In this document: positions 8,222-15,067 of the stretch, in pieces
Position numbering within the stretch: the first letter of the stretch is position 1
Layout: every line of letters starts with the position of its first letter
Origin: Epulopiscium sp. Nele67-Bin005
GTDB lineage: Bacteria; Bacillota; Clostridia; Lachnospirales; Cellulosilyticaceae
NCBI GenBank assembly: GCA_002007365.1
Contig: LNZR01000008.1
Span: forward strand, 1-35,715
Direction of reading: 5' to 3'
DNA length: 35,715 bases
Program-made: the position numbers and the translations under genes
Notes under the pieces: generated by a model
Seen by the model: the letters and a program-made list of their open reading frames with translations, nothing else
Database searches by the model: none
What the model was told of the DNA's origin: nothing

Positions 8222-8250
8222 TTGATTTTAAATTTATATTATATTATAAT
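8222..8250 (+). promoter_or_regulatory. Sigma-A promoter of the split unknown gene
   Basis: TTGATT (8222-8227), a 17-base spacer and TATAAT (8245-8250) lie 41 bases before the ATG, which has an AAAGGAG site. The promoter is intact although the gene is broken. Confidence 0.7.
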
Positions 8251-8291
8251 AAAAGTATGGACATAGCTACATACCACAAAGGAGATTTATT

Positions 8292-9223
8292 ATGAATAAT
8301 ACACCACATGATCAGATTACATTTTCTGAATTTACGCATAAAGAAGTGGAATTAATTTTGAAAGATTTGGCAAATTATTTACAAGTTCAATTAGAAGAAA
8401 AAGGATTGCATTTAGAATTTACCTTTGAAAAATATCCGTTATATAGATTTATTACTACTCCAGAATATTTTTGTAATGAAAAATTAAAAGATGATTTTGA
8501 TGAAATGTATGCTGCGTATTTGGCGGCACAAATCAAAAATTTTGGGGAAGTTACAGCTTATCTTATGACAATCAGCAAAGAGCTGATGATCATGGGATTT
8601 TATAATATTGATACTTTTAATTCAATTTTAAAAGAGGAGCAGCCTAATGTTCATTTAGATTTGTTTGTTAATGAAATGGAACAAATTGATAAAATTTTTT
8701 ATGTAGCAGGCAAAGCATTTCACTATTTATTTTATTGGTTAGCCACTCATCACACTAGTTTTATCATCACACTAGTTTTAATGACGGGTCAAGACAAAGA
8801 TTAGGTGCTGTTGAATCGTTTCACAAATTTATTACATCACAAATGAAATTTTCGGAAATGTTAGAAACAATGGAAATTGAGGACATTGAATTTGACGATA
8901 TTCCCCCTGTTCCTAGTGACTTTTTGCCATTTGCAATTCTTGAGCAATATACTCAGCTATCAGATTTTTTATTAAATTATCTTGATGTATTTGATGAACC
9001 AGAATTTGTACGTACTAGAGAAGTCATTAGAGCTTTAATTAAGTTTTGGAATGAACTGTTTGGACTTACATCGTGGTTAATTGAACCGATTAGTAACCCT
9101 GATGGTATAAAACCTCACCCAGACTTTGTACAACAACTTATAACTTTTAGAATTGAAGTTCATACCTTATTAAAAGTACTTTCAAAAACAAATCCCAAAA
9201 AATCTAAAGGTGCATTAAATTAA
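8292..9223 (+). pseudogene. Unknown gene split by a 17-bp tandem duplication (304-aa protein if restored)
   Basis: Two reading frames, 8292-8804 (170 aa, begins MNNTPHDQITFSEFTHKEVE) and a second whose ATG is at 8843 (126 aa), are parts of one gene. At 8747-8780 the 17-mer TCATCACACTAGTTTTA occurs twice in perfect tandem. Seventeen is not a multiple of three, so the frame shifts. Removing one copy joins the frames without any stop (WLATHHTSFNDGSRQRLGAV, then on to MKFSEMLETME), giving 304 residues to the stop at 9223. I do not recognise the family. The restored protein is mostly helical-looking, acidic and soluble, with no signal peptide or membrane segment. The second half includes a proline-rich turn (DDIPPVPSDFLPF). 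Promoter, ribosome site and terminator are intact, so the break looks recent, or reversible by slippage; an assembly error is also possible. Confidence 0.85.
8747..8780 (+). repeat. Perfect 17-bp tandem duplication that breaks the reading frame
   Basis: Copy 1 is 8747-8763 and copy 2 is 8764-8780, with identical sequence. The first frame reads HHTSF then shifts at the second copy. The second frame is open from just inside copy 1, as expected if one copy is extra. Confidence 0.95.
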
Positions 9224-9329
9224 TAAAAGCTACTTATCTTTTGATAAATAGCTCAATTATTAAAATTATTTTTATAATTTGGGTTGAGGAATTTAACCTC
9301 TCAAAGTCTTACAAAATATAGCTAAATTT

Positions 9330-9358
9330 AATAGACTATTTTTATAGTCTATTTTTTT
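9330..9358 (+). terminator. Terminator after the split gene
   Basis: A 10-bp perfect stem (AATAGACTAT / ATAGTCTATT) with a 4-T loop is followed by a T run. A weaker hairpin with one mismatch lies at 9228-9253 directly after the stop. Confidence 0.8.
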
Positions 9359-9403
9359 AATTAAACATAAGTTTTACTACTGGTAAAGCACAAATTCCAT
9401 AAA

Positions 9404-9435
9404 CAAAAAAACTCCATAAGATTAAACTTATAGAG
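9404..9435 (-). terminator. Terminator after the YkvI-like gene
   Basis: On the minus strand CTCTATAAG and CTTATGGAG pair over 9 bp including one G-U, with a 6-base loop, followed by seven U. It faces the terminator at 9330-9358 between convergent genes. Confidence 0.8.
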
Positions 9436-9457
9436 CAATTTATATTTTTACAACAAT

Positions 9458-10510
9458 TTATGCCATAGCCATATTCAATTTTCTTTGACGTAAATAAAAC
9501 CAAATTACACACATCATAAACCCAAAACTTAAAATTCCATAAATCGGATAAAGCACATCTACTAGGCGCTTAAAACCTACAGCCGATAATGGTAGGGCAA
9601 CTATAATGCTCATAGCAATTCCTTTTTCATATTGAATTCCCAACTTATTTTCTAATGAACGAGTTAAGCTAAAAATATTTGAAATTTGTGAAGAAAACAT
9701 TTCAAGCCATATTGTAATTAGTAATCCAACTTGTAATACTGGCGTTATTTGTTGGGCTACTGCCAAAATTGGAATATCATATTTATCAACATATGTAGGA
9801 TTTACAAGCATCAAAAATATAATGTAGGCACTCGTTAAAGTTAAAATCGCAGAACCTATCATTACCCCATGCAAAATTAATTTATAATCTTTCATCTCAT
9901 GTGAGAGTGATACCAAAATTCCTACAATCGAAATAATATTAAACCCTGAATAAATCAAACTTGACATTATCCAATTTTCTCTTTGGTTAGGCAATGAACT
10001 AATATATGTCAAGCTTATTTGCTCACTATTATTCATGCCATATCCTACAAATATCGCAGTCATAATTACAACCAAAATCGGTACAGTAATATTATTTACC
10101 TCAAATAATCCCTGAGTTTTTCGGAGTAAACATAATACGCTAATTCCTATCATTACAGCCATTCCAACCACTTTTGGAATACCAAAATACTGATTAAGAA
10201 CAGAGCCACTTCCTGCTAAAATAATTGATGTACTACTAAGTAAAAATATTGTCAACATAATATTGGTAAATATTGCTATTGGACGAGGGCAAACTAAATC
10301 AATAAATTCATTATATGAACTAACATCATATTTAATAGTAAGCTTAATTATCATATGACCTACCAAAACATACATCATAGCACAAATAAAAAGCCCCATA
10401 AAACTTTTATATCCATAAATCGCAAAAAATTGTGTCAGCTCTCTTCCAGATGAAAGCCCTGCACCTACAATACTTCCTACAAAAACCAATCCTATTTGTA
10501 ATGCAACCAA
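9458..10510 (-). CDS. YkvI-like multi-pass membrane protein
   Basis: A 350-aa integral membrane protein with about ten hydrophobic segments. The N-terminal motif GLVFVGSIVGAGLSSGRELTQ resembles the unwound first helix of APC/LeuT-fold carriers and matches the Bacillus YkvI family. A transport role is inferred; the substrate is unknown. Translation appears to start at TTG (10510): GGGGGAG lies 6 bases upstream and no ATG is better placed. It is divergent from the Pro/Cys-rich gene, with a 210-base shared intergenic region, and no other transport component is next to it. Confidence 0.8.
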   Translation of the reverse strand: MVALQIGLVFVGSIVGAGLSSGRELTQFFAIYGYKSFMGLFICAMMYVLVGHMIIKLTIKYDVSSYNEFIDLVCPRPIAIFTNIMLTIFLLSSTSIILAGSGSVLNQYFGIPKVVGMAVMIGISVLCLLRKTQGLFEVNNITVPILVVIMTAIFVGYGMNNSEQISLTYISSLPNQRENWIMSSLIYSGFNIISIVGILVSLSHEMKDYKLILHGVMIGSAILTLTSAYIIFLMLVNPTYVDKYDIPILAVAQQITPVLQVGLLITIWLEMFSSQISNIFSLTRSLENKLGIQYEKGIAMSIIVALPLSAVGFKRLVDVLYPIYGILSFGFMMCVIWFYLRQRKLNMAMA

Positions 10511-10624
10511 TTCAAACTCCCCCTTTCTTGTCCTCCTTTAAATGTATATGCTTATCCTAATAATATATGTTTTATGGAAAAAATTTTTCTTATACATAAA
10601 TACAAGTTTTATAACAATGTTCGT

Positions 10625-10652
10625 CACCATTTGTCGAATTATACATATTATA
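10625..10652 (+). promoter_or_regulatory. Sigma-K-like sporulation promoter of the Pro/Cys-rich gene
   Basis: CACC (10625-10628), a 15-base spacer, then CATATTATA (10644-10652). The -10 fits CATANNNTA exactly and the -35 fits MACM; the spacer is about one base short of the usual 16-17. This would place expression in the mother cell late in sporulation. Confidence 0.45.
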
Positions 10653-10655
10653 TAA

Positions 10656-10679
10656 TTAGGTCAAGATTATTAGACCTAA
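10656..10679 (+). repeat. Inverted repeat in the leader of the Pro/Cys-rich gene
   Basis: TTAGGTC (10656-10662) and GACCTAA (10673-10679) pair perfectly around a 10-base loop, just downstream of the proposed -10. It may be a 5' stabilising hairpin in the mRNA or an operator. Confidence 0.5.
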
Positions 10680-10720
10680 CAAATATTTATTTCTTATAAA
10701 TTTTAAAGGGGGAATTTTTT

Positions 10721-11515
10721 ATGTGTAACCGTTGTAACCGCCCATTCTGTGATTGTTCTTGTGGTCGCCGTGAGCCATTTTGCCTACATGATGATTTCTA
10801 TTATAAATTATATGGATATGCTCCATGTGCAAAACCACCAGTTCCATTTGCAGAAGTACCAAAATGTTTTGACAAACCAAGAAAACCTTTCTTCTATGAT
10901 GATGACTACTACTGGGATAGACCTTATTTCTGGCAACCTCCAATCCAAAGACCATATCCTGTAGGCCCAGCTTATGGATACCCTGGACCATATCCAATGA
11001 AACCTCCTTGCAGACCAGAACCTCCTTGCAGACCAGAGCCTCCTTGCCGTCCTGAACCTCCTTGCCGTCCTGAGCCTCCTTGCAAACCTGAACCTCCTTG
11101 TGACCGTGATGATGATTGCGATTGCGATGGTCCAGACTTCTTCCCACCAGCAAGACCATTCCCAATAGGTCCACGTCCATGTGATTGTGATGGTCCAGAC
11201 TTCTTCCCACCAGCAAGACCATTCCCAATGGGTCCACGTCCATTTGATTGCGATGGTCCAGACTTCTTCCCACCAGCAAGACCATTCCCAATGGGTCCAC
11301 GTCCATTTGATTGCGATGGTCCAGACTTCTTCCCACCAGCAAGACCATTCCCAATGGGTCCTGCTTATGGATACCCTGGACCATATCCAATGATGCCAGC
11401 TTTCAGACCAGAACCTCCTTGTCGTCCTGAACGTCCTTGTAGACCAGACCCATGTGATTTCGATGGCCCTCGTTTATGTAGCCCATTCAAACCATATTTC
11501 GGAAGATTTTTCTAA
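10721..11515 (+). CDS. Pro/Cys-rich tandem-repeat protein, probable spore coat or exosporium component
   Basis: A 264-aa protein of strongly biased composition (Pro, Cys, Asp, Phe, Arg, Tyr). The N-terminus is cysteine-rich (MCNRCNRPFCDCSCGRREPF), then a Tyr/Trp/Asp-rich stretch (FFYDDDYYWDRPYFW), five RPEPPC-type hexads, four 21-residue DGPDFFPPARPF units, and a closing RPEPPC-like block. The phrase GPAYGYPGPYPM appears twice, flanking the repeats. There is no signal peptide. The ATG has a strong AAGGGGGAA site. The sigma-K-like promoter and composition point to a self-assembling, disulfide- or dityrosine-cross-linked spore layer; this is inference, and another structural protein is possible. 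It lies between its own promoter and terminator as a single-gene unit. Confidence 0.75.
   Translation: MCNRCNRPFCDCSCGRREPFCLHDDFYYKLYGYAPCAKPPVPFAEVPKCFDKPRKPFFYDDDYYWDRPYFWQPPIQRPYPVGPAYGYPGPYPMKPPCRPEPPCRPEPPCRPEPPCRPEPPCKPEPPCDRDDDCDCDGPDFFPPARPFPIGPRPCDCDGPDFFPPARPFPMGPRPFDCDGPDFFPPARPFPMGPRPFDCDGPDFFPPARPFPMGPAYGYPGPYPMMPAFRPEPPCRPERPCRPDPCDFDGPRLCSPFKPYFGRFF
11009..11098 (+). repeat. Five 18-bp tandem repeats coding C-(R/K)-P-E-P-P
   Basis: Units start at 11009, 11027, 11045, 11063 and 11081. Protein identity is kept while third bases and arginine codons vary (AGA in the first two, CGT in the next two), so selection acts on the peptide. Confidence 0.9.
11126..11361 (+). repeat. Four 63-bp tandem repeats (21-aa unit)
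   Basis: Units start at 11126, 11189, 11252 and 11315; the last ends early at about 11361. They code DGPDFFPPARPFP(I/M)GPRP plus a Cys/Phe-Asp-Cys linker. Unlike the 18-bp repeats they are nearly identical at DNA level, so they expanded recently and copy number may vary between strains. Confidence 0.92.
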
Positions 11516-11551
11516 GAGCTAGCATATAATAAAATAAAGTTTATTCATAAA

Positions 11552-11578
11552 AACAAGGGAATTATTCTCTTGTTTTTT
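11552..11578 (+). terminator. Terminator after the Pro/Cys-rich gene
   Basis: AACAAG and CTTGTT form the base of a hairpin extended inward by a G-U and further pairs, followed by a T run. Confidence 0.7.
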
Positions 11579-11598
11579 GTATATTGTGAGGTAAATAT

Positions 11599-11904
11599 AT
11601 GCCAATTAATACATCATCTTTATTAACTTCTTACAATTTGGAATGGGAAGTATCAATACAAAACACCTCGGAAGATATGGTTTTAGATATACAATTCATT
11701 AGTATGTTTTCACAAAATTTAATCTATTATCTGACTATTTTTAGGGAAAGAGGACAACTCTCATTTAAAGATTTACCTCCTGCTATTGAGCTTGGAAATT
11801 TATATCCTGAAGAAATTATTACTATGAAATTTAAGCTACAAAAGTATATTCCACTAAACGAGTTACCCTTTGAATTAAACTTTGATACAAAAAAAGATAA
11901 CTAG
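11599..11904 (+). CDS. Small orphan protein, probably beta-rich
   Basis: A 101-aa hypothetical protein that I do not recognise. It alternates hydrophobic and polar residues (LEWEVSIQNTSEDMVLDIQF, then PEEIITMKFKL), suggesting a compact beta-sandwich like domains that carry repeats in surface or coat proteins. There is no signal peptide or membrane segment. ATG at 11599 has a GTGAGGT site 7 bases upstream. It follows the Pro/Cys-rich gene on the same strand but is separated from it by a terminator. Its stop codon lies inside the left arm of the bidirectional terminator at 11889-11930. Read-through from the coat-like gene could link the two; this is speculative. Confidence 0.6.
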   Translation: MPINTSSLLTSYNLEWEVSIQNTSEDMVLDIQFISMFSQNLIYYLTIFRERGQLSFKDLPPAIELGNLYPEEIITMKFKLQKYIPLNELPFELNFDTKKDN

Positions 11905-11930
11905 AATATTAAATTCTAGTTATCTTTTTT
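11889..11930. terminator. Bidirectional terminator between convergent genes
   Basis: A long perfect stem (AAAAAAGATAACTAGAAT and its complement, 5-base loop) carries A and T runs on both sides, so it can serve the small orphan gene and the SLH-protein gene. It includes the TAG stop at 11902-11904. Confidence 0.9.
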
Positions 11931-11931
11931 A

Positions 11932-14814
11932 TTATTCCAGTGAAATAGAATAGTAGTAATCGCCAGCAACCCATACAATTTCATTATTTCTTACAATAGG
12001 CTGAACATAATCTGATAACCTAACATTTTCAATAGTTCTAATATCAGATAAAGCTTTTCCATTTCCATCAATTTTTACATAATTCAGCGTTTGGGCTAAC
12101 TCTTCTTTTGAATATTTATCATACAAAAATTCTGTCCACATTACAAAGTACTCCCCGTTTTCTAACGAAATAATTTTGGGGGCTGAACCAGTTTGAGAAG
12201 TACCTAAATAATTTCCAAGCGTAATTTCTGTAACTCGATAAGTAACTTTATCCATTAAAAATAAAATTACCTCTCTATTATAACTACTTTCTTCAAGAAA
12301 AGTTCCATTTGGCAAAATATTTCCGTAATCAATTTTATTAACTCCAACTATATAATTTCTATCAGAAATTTCAAATCCTCCGATTTGTATTCCAGTTTCA
12401 TTATTTCCAATTTTGCCTCCAATATCATAAACAAAACTTTCTCTATCAAAATTTTCTCTCAAAACTATACTTCTTGGGTAGGCATCACCTAACTCCAATC
12501 TAAATAGTGAACCATTATCGTATTTTACATATTGGTCAAAAGAATGACTAGCGTTGCGAGTAGTATTTGGTTTTAAAGACATATCTTCTAAATTTATTAC
12601 AAAAGTTATCCCCGATTGATGTTTAAAACCATCAGTATACACATAACCTGTTTTTCCAGTATGAATAACTAATTCATTATCCAATTGTGCAATATCCACT
12701 GTAGAACTAGTAAATGGAACAGCAACGTTAATATCAAATGTTTGAGAAGCAGTTCGTAAAATATCATTATTATTAATAGATAAATGAGAAATTTCATTAA
12801 ATTTTTCATCATATTGAACAACTCTAACTACTTCTTTATGGTTATTTTGCTCAAGATTTTGCTCCCCATAAACTATATAATAAAATCCATCATCGCCTTC
12901 AAAAAATCCTCCATAAATGGAAAGGTCTGAGTGAATTTCTTTTTCCAAAACACGCTCTAAATCTTCATCAAATCCTTGAATTAAAATAGATAAATTATCT
13001 GTCCCATCTCCCATAACATCAACCACTACAAGCAAATTATTTTGCTCAAAAATTGTACGTTTTTTTGTGGTAGCAAAAGGCTCAATCGTTGACTGAATGT
13101 TAGTTACATAATCATCATGTAAATTTGTTAAAAACTTTTTGGTATACTTATTAATAGTATATTTTTCAGTTATCATATGTGAATTTTGCATATCTTCACT
13201 AACTGCAATTGCCTTTAGAGTTGTTGTATTTTCAATAAAAATAGGCTCTTCATACTTTATACTATCAATCGTTGGAGTTGTACCATCGAGAGTATAATAA
13301 ATTTGTGCTTCTTCTGTTATTGTACTTAAATGCAATAATTGAGCTTCATTATATACCCCACTTTGTATACTTGTTCTAGGGGTAGTTACCTGATTTTTAT
13401 CGGGAACTTCATAATATTGCACCATCATTGGTGACGTTACCATATCAAACTTTGTAGCAATTGCCTTAATTGTAGTTGGTTGTGAAATATGTATAGGCTT
13501 ACCATCGTATATAATTCCGTTTTCAACAGTAGTATTGCTACCATCTAAAGTATAATAAATTATTGTATCATCAGTTTTTGTTTCCAAAGTTATAAACTGT
13601 TCCTCATCAAAACTCCCCCCCAAAACATCTGGCATAGGCATAGAAACTTGCCCAAGGTCAAAAGTTGAACTATTGTAGATGCTATTTGATGAGTTACTCA
13701 AAAATGGGTCACTCGATAATCCTTCATATCTAAAATAATTAGAAATTTGCCCATCTTCATCTAAATTATTTGCTATAACTGTGCGTCCATTAACTTTAAT
13801 CCAACTGGTATCTTGAGAAAAACTTACTTTTTGTGGAGTATTCTCAAAATTTACTCCATCATATTCAATATTTGCTTCTACAATAATTAAATCCCCATTA
13901 AATGTTACTTCAGATTTAACAGTCAACTTTTGAAATTCTGTTGATTTATCCCCTTTAATTAATACACTTTTTGGTGCATTTACAATTACATTTTGTGCAG
14001 ATAAACCTGTTAATAAAATTTCTTCCCCACCCTCTATGTAAAGCGTACCTTTAATCTCAACATTATCAAGATTTATAATTCCTTCTGATACCCCAGAAGT
14101 TATATATGCATCACCTTCTATAATTGTATTTTTTAAATTAATATCGCCATTTGCAATAAATAAGTTTCCTTCAACTATTTCAAATGAGTAATTTCCAGCA
14201 TCTTTAATAAAAGTATTTGTTAATCTATCTAATAAAACAGCAAATTCTGCCTGAGTAATAGGTTCTTGTGGATTAATTTGCCCATCACTCCTACCTTCTA
14301 TATAGCCTTTTTGCACAAAAATCTCCACTGCATCTTTTGCCCAGCTAGATACTTGGTTATCTGCTGTATCTGTTATAAAATAAGCAATTTGATTATCAGT
14401 CAAATTATAAGCTTGTGACAAAGCAAAAATCACTTCCTCTCTTGTTGCTAAATCATTCGGTCTAAAACTTGTTCCATAATCGTTCATGATATGTTGGCTA
14501 GTCACTGCATTTACTGCATTTGCGTACCACTGCACATTTTCTACATCATCATAATATTTTGATTGAGACACACTAAATCCAAATAATTTTTGTAAATACA
14601 TTGCTACTTCAGCACGTGTTACATAATCATTTGGTCTAAAATTTGTGTTATTAAATTCTTCTAAAACGCCAAAACTTTGTATCTTTGTTATGCTATCTTC
14701 TGCCCAATGCGCGTCTATATTATTTTCTGTTGCATAAATTTGCATAAAATTTGTGTTGGAACTAATAGTTAACCCTAAAATTAATGCTAGTTTCCTTTTC
14801 AATTTCTTACTCAT
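11932..14814 (-). CDS. S-layer-anchored surface protein with SLH and chitobiase-type domains
   Basis: A 960-aa exported protein. A signal peptide (MSKKLKRKLALILGLTISS, about 1-28) precedes three SLH domains (about 35-80, 86-140, 145-200) that bind secondary cell-wall polymers. Next is a stretch of beta-helix-like short strands (about 205-335, ANGDINLKNTIIEGDAYIT). Two chitobiase/beta-hexosaminidase C-terminal-type domains follow (about 395-470 and 475-555), each with the marker (I)YYTLDG. The last 400 residues are beta-rich and may form a propeller or sensor-like fold that I cannot name; no catalytic motif was recognised. ATG at 14814 is chosen because GGAAGG lies 9 bases upstream and it starts the signal peptide; upstream in-frame codons are unlikely. 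It is a single-gene unit with its own promoter. Role: cell-surface structure or polymer binding, inferred from domains. Confidence 0.85.
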   Translation of the reverse strand: MSKKLKRKLALILGLTISSNTNFMQIYATENNIDAHWAEDSITKIQSFGVLEEFNNTNFRPNDYVTRAEVAMYLQKLFGFSVSQSKYYDDVENVQWYANAVNAVTSQHIMNDYGTSFRPNDLATREEVIFALSQAYNLTDNQIAYFITDTADNQVSSWAKDAVEIFVQKGYIEGRSDGQINPQEPITQAEFAVLLDRLTNTFIKDAGNYSFEIVEGNLFIANGDINLKNTIIEGDAYITSGVSEGIINLDNVEIKGTLYIEGGEEILLTGLSAQNVIVNAPKSVLIKGDKSTEFQKLTVKSEVTFNGDLIIVEANIEYDGVNFENTPQKVSFSQDTSWIKVNGRTVIANNLDEDGQISNYFRYEGLSSDPFLSNSSNSIYNSSTFDLGQVSMPMPDVLGGSFDEEQFITLETKTDDTIIYYTLDGSNTTVENGIIYDGKPIHISQPTTIKAIATKFDMVTSPMMVQYYEVPDKNQVTTPRTSIQSGVYNEAQLLHLSTITEEAQIYYTLDGTTPTIDSIKYEEPIFIENTTTLKAIAVSEDMQNSHMITEKYTINKYTKKFLTNLHDDYVTNIQSTIEPFATTKKRTIFEQNNLLVVVDVMGDGTDNLSILIQGFDEDLERVLEKEIHSDLSIYGGFFEGDDGFYYIVYGEQNLEQNNHKEVVRVVQYDEKFNEISHLSINNNDILRTASQTFDINVAVPFTSSTVDIAQLDNELVIHTGKTGYVYTDGFKHQSGITFVINLEDMSLKPNTTRNASHSFDQYVKYDNGSLFRLELGDAYPRSIVLRENFDRESFVYDIGGKIGNNETGIQIGGFEISDRNYIVGVNKIDYGNILPNGTFLEESSYNREVILFLMDKVTYRVTEITLGNYLGTSQTGSAPKIISLENGEYFVMWTEFLYDKYSKEELAQTLNYVKIDGNGKALSDIRTIENVRLSDYVQPIVRNNEIVWVAGDYYYSISLE

Positions 14815-14880
14815 AATATATTCCTTCCTATAAATATCTAGTCTTGTCATTCTTATTTTGTGTAAAATAACCCTGTCTAA

Positions 14881-14908
14881 ATTATAACACTTTTTGAAGA
14901 AAAAACAA
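14881..14908 (-). promoter_or_regulatory. Promoter of the SLH-protein gene
   Basis: On the minus strand, TTGTTT (14903-14908), a 16-base spacer and TATAAT (14881-14886) give a sigma-A-like promoter 66 bases before the start codon. Confidence 0.5.
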
Positions 14909-14953
14909 TTTTTATACAACTAATATGCCATTACCAATTTTATACAACCAATA
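14906..14953. repeat. Short direct repeats next to the SLH-gene promoter
   Basis: CAATTTTTATACAACTAATA (from 14906) recurs with one missing T and one change from 14935, a 29-base step close to three helical turns. It touches the -35 region, so an operator pair is possible. Confidence 0.4.
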
Positions 14954-15025
14954 ATCGACATTTTATAATAATTATTATATCGACTTATTCCTAAAATAAC
15001 TTTTCTCTACTCCTTATTTTACACA

Positions 15026-15064
15026 GAAAAATAGACTATAAAAAACATCTATAGTCTATTTTTT
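15026..15064 (-). terminator. Terminator after the pullulanase gene
   Basis: A 12-bp perfect stem (15029-15040 with 15050-15061) has an A/T-rich flank on each side. It lies 4 bases beyond the pullulanase stop. Confidence 0.8.
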
Positions 15065-15067
15065 ATT

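Noticed and set aside
8843-9223. Second half of the split gene as an independent gene from ATG 8843
   Set aside because: No ribosome site precedes that ATG, and the frame is open and continuous with the upstream part once one 17-bp copy is removed.
10719-11390. Long reading frame opposite the Pro/Cys-rich gene, with its own repeats
   Set aside because: It mirrors the 63-bp repeats of the coding strand, has no ribosome site, and its composition is an artefact of the repeat.
10981-11500. CRISPR-like array
   Set aside because: The repeats are in-frame coding repeats without spacers of unique sequence and no cas gene is nearby.
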